Shown: positions 1 to 13,447 of the stretch, in pieces | Numbering within the stretch: the stretch's first letter is position 1 | How the letters are laid out: every line of letters starts with the position of its first letter | From: Clarkia xantiana subsp. parviflora | Lineage: Eukaryota; Streptophyta; Magnoliopsida; Myrtales; Onagraceae | Assembly: GCA_036873135.1 (NCBI GenBank) | Contig: JAPTYO010000007.1 | Coordinates: forward strand, 4,756,763 to 4,820,762 | Reading direction: 5' to 3' | Length of the DNA: 64,000 nucleotides | The notes under the pieces: model-generated | What the model saw: only the letters and a program-made list of their open reading frames with translations | The model's database searches: none | Told to the model about the DNA's origin: nothing | Program-made: the position numbers and the translations under genes

Positions 1-1002
1 ACAGATCTAGAAGATTTGGCACGAGTTTCTACAGATCTGAGCTCGGCTGTCCACCGCCAGACAATTGTAAATCTGGCGCACGTCAACCCTGTCAGACGCA
101 ATCAACATATCTAGGCGAATCGGCACGAGTCTCCACAGATCTGAGATTGGTCATCCATCGCCCTACAGTTGTTCGTCCGCCGCTTCGCCCTTCACCCGTA
201 ATCAACAGATCTAGCGATTCCACGGATTTCCGCTGATCTGAGCTTTCAAATTCAGAAAGTCACCGAATAGAATTCCATCCAAGTGTGAGTTGTTTCGGCC
301 GATAGGAAGAGACCGTGTAAAGGCGTCGTGTGTGGGTGGAGGACTGGCTGTGAGAGAGTGAAGCGGCTATGACTGTGAGGGATGAAAGTGTTGGGACTTG
401 GGAGGTTGAAGATTGAAGTACATGATATTTAGTAATTTAGTACGGTTGATTGAAGATTTAGGGGTAGTAATTTAGTGTAGGCTTTTAAGTGGGTTGGGCT
501 TTGGTAAAAAATTTAAGGAAAAAGTTAGTAATTTAGTACGGCTGTTACAGTAGATTTAAGGGTAGTAATTTAGTTTGGGCTTTTAGATAGGTTGGGCTTT
601 GGTAACAATTTTAAGGAAAAAGTTTATATAATGTATGTACTATTAATTTAGTTTTTAGTAATTAATTATTATGATGGCTAAAAAAAAAGTATTATGCATG
701 AAATCACTACTACTAAGCAGTAAACAACAATTAGGCTTGACTCTGTGTGTTAAAATTGAGTCATATTTTACTTTTTCCTAAGATTTGCGCTTATTTAAAA
801 CAAAGGTCAACTAAAGATTATTCTATTTTTTTCCAAAATATTTTAGAGTATGTGCTTATATGAATTCACCATACTAATAATAATTTATAAATTTCAAATA
901 TCAAAATTTATTTTCTTACTTCACGCAATATCAGTAATACAAATAATACCTTATCAAATGAAATAGCAAATTACCCGCGCAGTGCGCGGGTAAAGAACCT
1001 AG
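1..1002 (+). mobile_element. Non-autonomous Helitron-like element, 3' end (copy A)
   Basis: The right end has the plant Helitron signature: a perfect 10-bp GC-rich hairpin (arms 971-980 and 984-993, loop AGT), a short AT-rich spacer, then CTAG at 999-1002 followed by T. The first ~420 bp (GATCTGAGCT-type motifs, CCACCGCC, GTAATCAACAGATCTAG) recur in diverged form at about 1490-1850, so the body belongs to a local repeat family. No Rep/helicase coding sequence is visible. The 5' terminus lies outside the window. No gene is seen in this stretch. Confidence 0.7.
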
Positions 1003-2250
1003 TATATACTAACCCTGATGGTTTAGCCATGAGGAAAGCTGTGAGGCTGACAACTCAGCACTAAACGCAGTTAATAGGCTGCCACGTGTTCAATCATCTA
1101 AACGCAGCATCATAAAACGCAGCAGTAATTAAAACGACATCGCTCTAATTCCAAACTAAGATCCGAAGAGACTTCAAAATTAATAAATCATTAATGAATA
1201 CAACCTGCAAACGAAGCGACAGAGATAAAAATGAAACGCCGGAAGTTTCTAAATAGTATTTGCTATATATTTAATCATATCATCTAGCAGGCAACAATCT
1301 CTCTTACCCTCACATGACGAACCAATTGTTTCAAAAGAAACACCAATTGCTTGAATAGACCGAGGGAAGGGTCGATAAGTGAATAGGAGGGAAGATGAAG
1401 AAGGAGATGGTGGGGAAGGAGCTTGACTTTAACGACCGTACGCGTGTCAGCGGTAATGAACGGATCTTGAAAATTCTGAAGGTCATTTTAGAGATCTAAG
1501 CTCGCCCGTCCACCGCCCGACAGTTGTTCGTCTGCCGCACATCAATCCATCAGACGTAATCAACAGATCTAGACGATCTGACACGGGTCTCCCTACAATT
1601 GTCCGGCCGTCGCATGCAACCATTCACATCTCGCTCTTCAACCGTAATCTTAAAGATTTAGGCGATTCGACAAAGGTTTCCGCCGATCTGAGCTTTTAAC
1701 TTCAGTAAGTCACCGACTAGCAATTCACCTCATCGGTGTTATATCAGCTGTTTCGGCTGATGGGAGGCGTTGTGTGTGGGTGGAGGCAGCGTGTGTGGTT
1801 GCACATGGAGAGAATTGGCTTTGAAGGATGAGTGCTAGGCTGAAGATTAAATTACAAGAGCGTGAGTAATTTAGTACGGAGGTGAGGTATAGTAGATTTA
1901 ATATGTAAGGTTAGTAATTGAGTTTGGGCTTTTTGGTGGGTTGGAAATACATTGATCGAGATTGAACTATCAATCGTGTTGTCACCACTATTGGCCCAAG
2001 CCCATCTCGAAATTGTTTTTTGGTAAATGTACATTGCATGTTTTGATGTTCAATACTCACGTAAAATGTAGATCGAGACTTAATTATCAGGAGATGTTTC
2101 CAAAGTTTAGTTTTTTTTTTTGTTTATTTATTTGTAGTTTATTAATTTTTATCGTACAAACAAAAAATTGATAATTTCATTAAACTTCATTAATTTAGCT
2201 AGAAAAGTTCAATTTATGTAATAAGTCACCTGCGCGGCGACATAATCTAG
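1003..2250 (+). mobile_element. Degenerate Helitron-like copy B
   Basis: About 1490-1850 is a diverged copy of the first 420 bp of the window, in the same orientation. A weaker terminal structure lies at 2225-2250: GTCACC / GGCGAC arms around TGCGC (one mismatch), then CTAG at 2247-2250. The base after CTAG is C rather than the usual T, so the end may be decayed. The left boundary is not defined. No gene is seen. Confidence 0.4.
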
Positions 2251-3099
2251 CATACTTTATAATAACATTATGTTATGCTCGATTAAGTAACAAGCCAGAA
2301 CCTAATTTACCAAACATTTATTTTACTATATCAATTATTTATAAACTTAAAATTTTTAAGTTTATTTTCTTATTTCGAGAGCATCCACAATGGTATTACG
2401 TAAAGATTACGTAAACGTGGGTCCTACATGTTTATTTAAGTGAAGCAACAAAAACTATCTACAGTGGTTTTACATAGCATTCTTTAAAAATAGGACCCAC
2501 ACGTAAATTTATGTTTTTACATAAAGCATTCCTTAAATATAAGTAATGCACTATGTATTATGTAACTAATTTTTTATTATAAATTAATTCATTTTATAAA
2601 GAAGATAAAATTCGAACATTACAGCAGGAAGAGTAGCCATTAAATAATAGATGAATCACCTAAAATTAGGGTATACACAAAGCAGAAAATTGGACAGAGT
2701 TCGATCAATTAAAGCTGTTGAAGGCTTTGAGTTCAAGATCGAACCTAAAGATATTATGCATGGGCTCAGTCAACCCAGATCTGACATCCATATATGAGTA
2801 CGAGATGTACAGGCTCGATATCAGAACAACAACTCTTAGATTTGGGTCGAATGAACCTAGATTCGGGCTATGAGTTCTATCTCGGATGTACAAACAATAA
2901 ATTCATAAATATTGACAGAGAAGGTGAATGTTACGGATGCGGATGTTACCATTGTCGTGGAAACCACCACCACTTTTTTATTTGTTAGTTCCATTAATTA
3001 TATCATTCAAATAAATATAGTATATTTTTTATGAACTCAATTTTGTTTATTTTACTTTTTTGTTTCTCACCCGCGCGTTGCGCGGGTTCAGTGCTCTAG
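2251..3099 (+). mobile_element. Helitron-like 3' end (copy C)
   Basis: A perfect 8-bp hairpin (arms 3069-3076 and 3080-3087, loop GTT) is followed by CTAG at 3096-3099 and then T, the standard plant Helitron 3' terminus. The AT-rich stretch around 2330-2377 resembles the corresponding part of copy A at 885-925. The interior carries a foldback at 2379-2535. The 5' end is not resolved, so the coordinates only mark the sequence between the previous CTAG and this one. No coding potential is recognised. Confidence 0.6.
2379..2535. repeat. Short foldback (MITE-like) inside Helitron copy C
   Basis: The left arm starts GAGCATCCACAATGG, a motif common at ends of plant MITEs, and contains ACGTAAACGTGGGTCCTA. 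An inverted counterpart, TAGGACCCACACGT, follows at about 2491-2504 with further imperfect pairing toward 2535. There is no clear target-site duplication, so the superfamily is uncertain. Confidence 0.4.
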
Positions 3100-3104
3100 T
3101 AAAC

Positions 3105-3767
3105 ATCCTAATCACAGTCTCAACTTTGTACTATATTATTTTTAGGTGTCCAAGATTGAAATTGTTATTAATAAAGTCATTGGACTAAAATCCGTTAAAA
3201 TTAACAGAAAAAATGGACGGAAAATAAAAAAGCAATGAAAACGAAACTTGGACACCTATTAGCAACAATTTAAACCAGTGTTATCAGAACCGGACCGGAC
3301 CGGCGGTCCGACCGCGGTCGGACCGGAACCGGACCCCTCACCGGTCCAGTTTGCTTATTTCCGGAGGATGTAAGCGAACCCGGTTCTGAAGTCCGGTTTT
3401 CACTGAACCGGCCGGTTTTGGGCGAACCGGGCAGTTCACCGGTTCGCCGGTTCGGACTCTTTTCATTAAAAAAAATTTAAAAAAAAAAATAAATAAAAAA
3501 AATTTAAAATTTTTTTAGGGTAAACTTATAGAGAGGCAGGCCCCGATCCGGACTAAAACCTATAGAAGGGTTAACTTACAAAGAGGATATGCAAATTTGC
3601 ATTTTTTTACTAAAACCGGTCGGACCCGGTTCGGACCGGGTCCGACCGGCCGAACCGGGAACCGGTGGCCCTGCCGGTTCAGGACCCGGTCCGGTTCTGA
3701 TAACACTGATTTAAACATTAGACAATAAAAATCAACATAGTGCAAACTTGAGACTGTGATTAGATTA
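3105..3767. mobile_element. MITE interrupted by a hAT MITE
   Basis: The ends form an inverted repeat of about 45-55 bp: CCTAATCACAGTCTCAA at 3107-3123 pairs with TTGAGACTGTGATTAG at 3748-3763, and similarity continues inward. Removing the nested 433-bp hAT element plus one 8-bp duplication leaves about 220 bp, a normal MITE size. It starts a few bases after the Helitron terminus at 3099. I could not define its target-site duplication. Confidence 0.55.
3276..3708. mobile_element. hAT-type MITE with 8-bp TSD
   Basis: The termini are CAGTGTTATC and GATAACACTG, a perfect 10-bp TIR that extends imperfectly into GAACCGGACCGG-rich arms. The flanks carry an exact 8-bp target-site duplication, ATTTAAAC, at 3268-3275 and 3709-3716, as expected for hAT transposition. 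The interior is a GC-rich set of CCGGTTCGG-like motifs around an A/T-rich centre and has no transposase. It sits inside the MITE at 3105-3767, so it is the younger insertion. Confidence 0.85.
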
Positions 3768-3776
3768 TTAATTCTA

Positions 3777-4590
3777 GGGTCAATAACCTGTGAGAGGTCT
3801 GAAGTTTGGCCCTTGTTAATTTGAGAGGTCTGAAGATTGAAATGGTGATAACTGATGTCTGAAGTTTGGACTTTGTGATTTTTAGGTTTTCCGACCAAAT
3901 TTTCTGTCAAATTTAACAGAAGCGTGTGAAATGTCAAAAATACCCTTTTGTAATATTTGAATTAATAAAAAGTTTAATTAATATAAAGATGAAATGACAA
4001 AAATACCCCTGTCCATAATTTAAACCTAACCCAACTCCGATCACCACCACGGCTCCGGCCGGCCACCACCCTCTCCGGCGACCACCACTCTCTCCGGCGA
4101 CCACCACCCTCTCCGGCCGGCCACCACCCTCTCCGACGACCGCCACCACGGCCTCAATTGGGCCCAAATCGGAGCCACCGGCCCCGATTTGGGCCCAATC
4201 GGGGCCGGTCGTCGGAGAGGGTGGTGGCCGGCCGGAGAGGGTGGTGGTCGCCGAAGAGGGTGGTGGTCGCCGGAGAGAGTGGTGGTCGCTGGAGTTGGGT
4301 AGTGGCCGGCCGGAGCCGTGGTGGTGGCTGGAGTTGGGTGGTGGCCTTAAGGGCATTTTCGTCTTTTCATTGAATCATGTGAGATGCAAGAAGGGTATTT
4401 TTGGAATTTTTTTTATTTCTGGTCACATGCAATGCACATGACCAACTTCCGTCAGTTTTAACGGAAAAAACTAACGGAGACCTCTATTATCTACAAGTCG
4501 AAACTTCAGACCTTTGTTATCACCATTTCAAACTTCAGACCTCTCAAATTCACAAGGGCCAAACTTCAGACCTCTCCCAGGTTATTGTCT
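3777..4590. mobile_element. MULE-like foldback MITE, copy 1
   Basis: Long terminal inverted repeats pair 3781-3850 (CAATAACCTGTGAGAGGTC...) with 4500-4586 (...GACCTCTCCCAGGTTATTG). Each arm holds repeated GAGAGGTCTGAAGTTT units. The core (4030-4360) is a GC-rich near-palindrome of CTCCGGCGACCACC-type repeats that folds around 4185. The open frames there read as V/G/R/W-rich low-complexity peptides and are not genes. It belongs to the same family as the element at 55156-56127 but lies in the opposite orientation. The outer few bases are diverged, so the exact ends and TSD are uncertain. Confidence 0.65.
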
Positions 4591-4601
4591 TTTATAAATA
4601 A

Positions 4602-4640
4602 CTAGCTAGACACAATGCGCGCACATTGTCATGGCAAGAA
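4602..4640 (-). mobile_element. Putative minus-strand Helitron 3' terminus
   Basis: Read on the minus strand, a hairpin (ACAATG at 4624-4629 and CATTGT at 4612-4617, with G-U pairing possible further in) is followed by CTAGCTAG at 4602-4609 and then T. This matches the layout of Helitron 3' ends. A second inverted pair, AAGAATGTTAT and ATAACATTCTT, flanks 4636-4691 just inside. If real, the element extends to higher coordinates and contains the subtilase fragment at 4690-4942. The 5' end was not found. Confidence 0.4.
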
Positions 4641-4689
4641 TGTTATAAGAACATAACCAAACCGACTATGAGCATGTATCATAACATTC

Positions 4690-4942
4690 TTACGTTCGTT
4701 GGGCTGAAGCTAGTATCTTATGGTTCGCTCTGATGACGGATTCCGAATTGGGGTGGGAGTGGTGCCCCATGTAAACAATGTAATGCTGCAGATTTTAACA
4801 TAAGGAGATTAGCTTTGGAGAAGGTAATAATAAGCAAATGAACCTCATCTTGATATGATACCTTGGCATTGGTTGCTGCTGCAGTGGTCGACAAAGCAAG
4901 TCTTGCTAAGAAGATGAGTGCAATGGCAATGGATAATCTCAT
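4690..4942 (-). pseudogene. Truncated subtilisin-like protease (5' exons only)
   Basis: Exon 1 (4862-4942) encodes 27 aa beginning MRLSIAIALIFLARLALS, a typical secretory signal peptide. The donor is AAG|GTATC and the acceptor CTGCAG is at 4786-4791. Exon 2 (from 4785) reads HYIVYMGHHSHPNSESVIR then ANHKILAS, matching the start of the inhibitor I9 prodomain of plant subtilases (SBT family). Similarity stops after about 27 codons and a stop follows at 4690-4692. The whole catalytic domain (Asp, His, Asn and Ser motifs) is missing, so only 58 aa of a normal ~750 aa protein remain. A TATA box lies upstream. The break is about 50 bp from a putative Helitron terminus, which suggests capture of a gene fragment. 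Confidence 0.75.
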
Positions 4943-4994
4943 GGTCGGGAACTGTATCGAGTTCCGAGTAGTGAACAAGAAATGGCGTTTTTGG

Positions 4995-5004
4995 CTATAT
5001 ATAG
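4995..5004 (-). promoter_or_regulatory. TATA box of the subtilase fragment
   Basis: CTATATATAG lies 53 bp upstream of the fragment's ATG on the minus strand. It implies that promoter sequence was carried along with the coding fragment. Confidence 0.45.
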
Positions 5005-5968
5005 GCCAAAGCTTGAAACTAGCTAGAAGAACCATTCAAATGAAGAGAGACGGCTAAAGAAAATGGTTTTTGATTGAAGCATATAATTTGTTTGGCCGGC
5101 TGGGCTGTCTCTTGTAGTATTTGTCAGTTGGCGCAAAAAGCATCACTTGTTTTGCATAAATCCCAGTAGAAAGTTGTTGCTTTGTTCCGTTTAACAAAAG
5201 GGCGTCTTTGTCTTTCGTCAGTGGCACCGAACTATCTGTGATATCGTAACAAAATATTACTAACATGAGGAACAAATAATTACGATTCCTTATTTTTATG
5301 TTTATTATTTCGCGAATTTCAGCTTGAAATGGAATCCGAATTCCAAATGAAAAGAGCTCCGATCGGGACATTTGAGCTTTTTGGCCTCGATCAGATCTCT
5401 CAGTGGCTTCCATCAGTGTCATAAAGTTCCGATTGGGAGCTTTATGGCCCCGACCGAAGCCTTATGTGGCTCCAAAGGGGTTGGAGTCTCCGAATTGGAA
5501 CACTCGGACTCTGAAGGTGGTTGCCACCTTACCGGCGACCTTTGGAGTCGCCTGAAACTACTATACGCGGTATTGGTTTAAAAATGATAAATTGATATTT
5601 ATATCATATTCAAATTCAAATTCTCATTCTTTAAGCCAGAATCCTTTATTCATAATTCCCTAATCCTATTTTATTTGTTAAACATGGTGTTGATTAGTCA
5701 TATCAATATTAGATTACATTGTTTGGTATACCTAGAAAACTGGAAGATTGAAACGCGTGCGAATGTAGGTTTCTGAAATCTGACTCAATGATCTAAAACA
5801 ATCAGACAAATCCTTTATACATATTGCAACAAGCCATTGAAAATAAGTATACACCCAGAAACAAATCAAGATTCCCATCCGAAATAAGCTAGATACACAG
5901 ATATATAGCTCATCCTTTCTCTCTGATAATGTTTTACCCAGTACATATCCCTCACCTCATGGATTCAG
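5005..5968. other. Intergenic; GC-richer patch, no gene recognised
   Basis: At 5340-5570 there is a GC-richer patch with CTCCGATTGG and CCGGCGACC motifs reminiscent of the MULE-like cores at 4.2 kb and 55.7 kb, possibly a decayed relative. The open frames here match nothing I recognise. The segment just before 5969 is the 3' UTR side of the VPS4 gene. Confidence 0.4.
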
Positions 5969-8687
<2,719 letters not shown>

Positions 8688-11600
8688 CGTTTAAGGTCAG
8701 GTACCCAAGGATCGCAATAGGATACTTCAGAAGCGGATTACTGGAGAGAAAAACCCTAGACCTCCGCCGACGAATTGCAGCAACGAATCAATTCAAATGG
8801 AATCGAATTGAGTTTCGTGATTGGAGGCGTGCGTGAATTTCAGGAACTTAAGACAGTTTCTCTTCCGATTTGACGATCGGAGAGATTGCTTAGAGAGGTA
8901 GGATATAAAATCTGGCGGAAAATCGTCAGCGTGGATATGGGGGAAAGGGCAAGAACGGAATTTCATTTTGAGGAAATAAGATAATTACAAGTTGACCCTT
9001 GTAGTTTGAGGAAAAGAGATAGACTCCCGTAGTTCTAAAGATAATAACCTCAATAATTTAAGACCACATGATTTTAAAATTCAATGGACCTTTTTAAGAA
9101 AATGTTACTGAAATGTCGGTTGGTTCTTGCTCATTCCAAAATGGATTTTCTAGACTGCTTTCAAAACTTTATTTTTGTGTTTATTTTATTATTATTTATT
9201 ATATGATGGGTAACTTAAACTTTAAATTATAATTTTTTTTAGTTACACTTAAAATTTGTGAACTTCTCTATAACTCTTCACAAACACTATATCTGTATTA
9301 CTTTCTTTTGTATTTTTCTATTGCCTTAAAGGTGAATATATAGAAATTTGACATTACCAATGGTATGATGCAAATTCTAGGCGTATTCAATAACGAACGC
9401 ACGACCCATAGGTTGGTTGATTCACATTAATTTTTCTATATATATATATATATATATCAGTCGGATCAAATATAATTTTGGTCGAACTAACACAAAAAAT
9501 TCATGACGAATTTGTTAAAGTAAAATTATATATATACTCATAATAAATAAATAAAAACTTCAAACATTAATAATATCTCATACAAATATATACAGCGTAC
9601 AAAATATTACAATTGTTCCTGGTCAATCAAAGAAAATTATGTTTTTGTTGTAAAAAAAACTTATAAAATTGTAATTAAGATTTTCCAACGACACGTGAAG
9701 ATAAAAAATGATGAGACATAAAAAAGAAAATGAATAGCTTGAGGAGGAAAAAAAAAAGCGACAATTAAAAAAATGTTTTTTTATTAAAAAAAACTTATAT
9801 ATATATATAATAATAAACGTAAAAGCGGGGAGGGTGAGATTTGAATCATGAATGAGGTAATTAGTATAATACACACGCACAACTAACTATACTATTAAGC
9901 AGTATATGTTAATACTTTACTTTGTAATTTTTATACAAGATCCTTGGCAAATTTTCTCAATAATTACTATAAAAAATATTTACACTAATTGGGGCGAGTT
10001 AAGCTGTGTTATGTGACAAAAAACACCCAAAAAAATTCGTCGTTTTGTGTAACTAAAAAAACATACTTGATTTTCACCGGAATGTCTCCCTTGGTTATGG
10101 ATGTCTCTGGTGCACTTTTTATTCCAGTCTTTACGTTTACGGTCTTGGTCTCAGTTTCGATTTGATAACCATAAAACTGTTAAAATCTTTAATTCGACCG
10201 ATCAAAGGGAAAATTTAGATTTTTTTTTTTTAAATAGTGAATTTGAATGTCTTTATAAAAAAAGTTTATGTCTTCTATTGAAAAACTAACAAGAGTATAG
10301 CGACCCACATATTATATGAAAAACTTACATGATTTGATATGATAAAATGAATATTCCCATTTCTTTAAGGATGATTCCCATAATATGAAACATAGTAAGT
10401 TATACAAAGTTCTGATACACACAAAGACTAGGTGGGATAAGTCCAAGTCCCCGTTACATTAATAATAAAATTACTTTTAATCGAAAGACGTGTAAAGGTA
10501 ACTAAATGCTAACTAATAAGACACAACGATAAAGAAAAATTAAGTCTTAACAAACGTTGTGTATTGTGTAAGACCTAAAAAAAAATTCTATAACTACAGT
10601 AGGAGACCTAACAACATCGAATAGTAAGAGAGAATCCAACATAAACACCGTGGGAGATGTCGTTGGTCTTGCTGCTGCTAAAAGTAGGCCACTTCTACAA
10701 GTAAGCGACTCCGCCAAAAGAGGGTCTTCACCGAGTAATGAGCAAACAAAGATAGATAAAAGAGATATGTCATAGTCCCAAAGGGGGGATGGAGCGCCAA
10801 AAAGGGACCCATTAACACTATTTACAACACCATCTGTGATAACAAGAGAATAGTCTAGTGGTTTTAGCTCTAGCACAGAGGGAGCTAAAGACTTTGTGTA
10901 TATGAGTCGTGGTGACCCATAAACGGTTATTGTTGTCGCAGCAAAAGCAATAACGTTAGAATTACAAACATCAAAGTAAAAAAAGTATAGTTGTTATAAA
11001 AGGCTTAGATGTTTTAAAAACTACGATATTTCAAGCGTGCCGAGTGCTCCACATGAGATGCACTTTCATATAATATTCTTCATATGGGACGAGGTTGGTG
11101 TAGGCAGCCCATGCTTATTCAATAAGAGCCAATCTAAGGTGGTGGGGCAGTTGGTTCGATCATTTCTAATTGATAAGGGTGAGACGAACCAAATACGGGA
11201 GGTGCATTCACATCGCCACATGAGATGATCCCTGGTTTTATATATACGTGTTTTTTTTTTTGTTGTTATTTATATGATAATGATTATGAAATTAATTTGT
11301 TATTAATTTCCTATTTATTAAAAAATGAGTGAACAAAATTTGTACTCAACATTTAAATATTCTAAAGAATAAACAATATATTGATACGTAAAAATAAGTT
11401 CGAAAAAAAATCAATTAGTATTGATTTTTTTTTAATAAACATAATTAGTCTCAACCGTCCTTATAAAGGCCAATAAGAACCGAAACTGTTTCAAACTTTT
11501 TTTTTACAAGTTTATTTTCGCAATTTTGAGCTGAAACTGTTATAATTTTTTTTTTTTGGTAATTACAAGATTGCTTTCGCAAATTTGAACTGGGAGCATT

Positions 11601-11868
11601 AAAGTTAAAGTCTTTCACAAGGCAACATTTTCAGCAGCATTTGAATTTAGTTCGTCCTTATGAACACAACTAGTTTTACCAGCTCATCCAATCAATTTTG
11701 GGTTTTTCAAACGGTTGTAACGATCTTGGCCAAAACAAAACGATTTGTACGGTGATAGAGTGATCCTTGGACCGAAATAAGACTAACTGACTGAACTTCT
11801 CAATTATTACCAGTCCCAGTTCAATCCTAGCCAGGATCGGTTTTAGGCTTTTAGTTGACCCTACTTAT
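8688..11868. other. Intergenic, AT-rich, no gene recognised
   Basis: 8688-8960 should hold the VPS4 5' UTR and promoter. The rest is AT-rich with short (TA)n tracts at 9437-9457 and 9798-9809. A less AT-rich block at 10430-11230 has open frames up to 109 codons, but none resembles a known protein and no splice pattern links them. It may be a decayed transposon. Confidence 0.4.
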
Positions 11869-12396
11869 TAGGGGTGGGCATAAAAAGGGAAACGGAAACC
11901 CGAGAAAAACCGTCCCGTCCCGTATCGAAAACCCGAGCTCATTTCGGGAAACCCGAAAAAAAAACGATCCCACCCGCATACAACTAGGAATAACCCTTAA
12001 AAAAATTAACATTGGTGACTAATGATATAATCAATGATGTGAAATTTTGTACATTAGTCTTTTGTGTATAATCAGCGTAAATTTATGATATAAATCATTT
12101 CATATATACTTTTTGTTAATAGTGTGAAGTTTCTGATTGATTTAACAAAAATAACGTAAATGTGTTAATTGTTTAAAAACCGAACATAAATTTCATATTT
12201 ACATTTATATATATATATTTATTTATGTATAATATATATATATATATATTTTAATATATTTGTTAATTAGTTTAAAATCGAGCGCGTACGAATCCGAAAA
12301 TAAAAAACAAAAAAAAAAAAACTGAAAACATATTGCCGGATTTTGTTTGTGAAAAACCCGCCCGAGACCACCTCCACCCGCCGGCAACCACCCCTA
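11869..12396. mobile_element. hAT-type MITE with near-perfect 8-bp TSD
   Basis: The left end is TAGGGGTGGGCA and the right end reads CCACCCCTA, giving a 9-bp TIR of the TAGGGGTGG type widespread in plant hAT elements. The flanks are CTACTTAT (11861-11868) and CTACTTAC (12397-12404), an 8-bp duplication with one mismatch. The interior holds AACCCGAAAA-type motifs and long AT tracts, including (TA)n near 12210-12250, and no transposase. It lies 398 bp upstream of the AN1 zinc-finger gene. Confidence 0.75.
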
Positions 12397-12690
12397 CTAC
12401 TTACGGCAATGCACCATTATTTCGTAGAATTAAAACACGTTTCTTCTACACCGTCCATCTTATTTATCTTTTGGCCAAGCAACCTCCATCATCAAATTGA
12501 TTTGAGGAAAAAATCAACTAGTTGGTCGTATGGAAGAAAGGCAGGAATATTTGTGTGGGCCCCGCACAACGGAGTCAATCATCATCCTCTCCGCGTTGAA
12601 ATTCGGCGCGCGAAGAGAAGAAGCAACTCTCCTCCTCTGGAAATGTCCCGCCGTCACGCGCAAGTCACTCGTTTCGTCTCCTCCCCCCCT

Positions 12691-12697
12691 TATATAA
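12691..12697 (+). promoter_or_regulatory. TATA box of the AN1 zinc-finger gene
   Basis: TATATAA sits 97 bp upstream of the ATG at 12794, a normal plant TATA-to-start distance. It supports a single-exon gene with a short 5' UTR and leaves no room for an upstream coding exon. Confidence 0.6.
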
Positions 12698-12793
12698 CAC
12701 CTCAATTCAATCGACTCCCTAAAAACTCATATTCGATCCCTTCTCCTCAAATTCAGCCCAGATAATCAAAAACTCAAACCTCGATTCTCTTCA

Positions 12794-13162
12794 ATGGCGG
12801 AACAGCACCAGTCCTTCGATTCCAAGGTCGCCGTAAACCAAACCCTAGCTCCCTGCTCTTCTCCGTCTCCATCGACGGATACTGCAGTCGACATCCCTCG
12901 ACTGCTCCTAGCTCCCGAGGTTCGAGTCCGCGCTGAGCCGCCGTCGTGTTCGCCGGTAGCTGCTGTGAAGCCGAATCGCTGCTCAACGTGCAGCCGCCGC
13001 GTCGGGCTCACCGGATTCAAGTGCAGGTGCGGGGTGACGTTCTGCGGGTCCCACCGCTACCCGGAGCAGCACGCTTGCAGCTTCGATTTTAAGGCCATGG
13101 GAAGAGAGCAGATCTTAAAGGCTAATCCTGTAGTTATAGCACCAAAGCTTCATAAAATCTGA
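12794..13162 (+). CDS. Stress-associated protein with AN1 zinc finger only
   Basis: Intronless ORF of 122 aa. Residues ~63-99 form a complete AN1 zinc finger: C-x2-C, then C-x-C, C-x4-C, x2-H, x5-H, x-C, with GLTGFKCRC and [11 protein letters not shown] in the middle. The C-terminal tail [18 protein letters not shown] is typical of plant SAP proteins. The usual N-terminal A20 finger is absent: residues 1-60 are Ser/Pro-rich and lack its cysteine pattern. Family members are induced by abiotic stress and several act in ubiquitin signalling. Lack of introns is usual for the family. The start is supported by the upstream TATA box. Function beyond the family level is inference. Confidence 0.9.
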   Translation: MAEQHQSFDSKVAVNQTLAPCSSPSPSTDTAVDIPRLLLAPEVRVRAEPPSCSPVAAVKPNRCSTCSRRVGLTGFKCRCGVTFCGSHRYPEQHACSFDFKAMGREQILKANPVVIAPKLHKI

Positions 13163-13447
13163 ATCCATCTATTGTAAATATTACAAGTTTAAGATATATC
13201 GTGTTTAATCAAATCAAAAGTTCGAATTCCACAACACACATACCGAATCGACCCCGGCTGATTCTACTATAAAGGCCAACGATAGACAACAATTACCCTC
13301 TAAATACAGTTTACATTTTTTTACTGTGAATTGAAATCTCATTCTATTCAACTACAAGAGATTCAGAAACATTGAACTTTCTCCATTTTTTTGTCCAACT
13401 CTTTAGTCTTAAGAATACTGATTTTATAATGAGTAATTACACTTAAT

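Noticed and set aside
4158..4441. Overlapping ORFs of 66-140 codons rich in G, R, V and W
   Set aside because: They lie in the palindromic GC-rich core of a MULE-like MITE. The reading frames are open only because of repeat composition.
5054..5422. 122-codon minus-strand ORF near the subtilase fragment
   Set aside because: No recognisable domain. It covers a repeat-derived patch and AT-rich sequence.
10547..10876. 109-codon minus-strand ORF
   Set aside because: No recognisable domain, no splice or promoter context, and the surrounding sequence looks decayed.
12343..12765. 140-codon ORF upstream of the AN1 gene
   Set aside because: It starts inside a hAT MITE and runs through the promoter and TATA box of the real gene. 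No known domain.
12913..12926. GGTTCGAGTCC, similar to a tRNA B box
   Set aside because: It lies in the coding sequence of the AN1 gene, and no A box or cloverleaf can be drawn around it.
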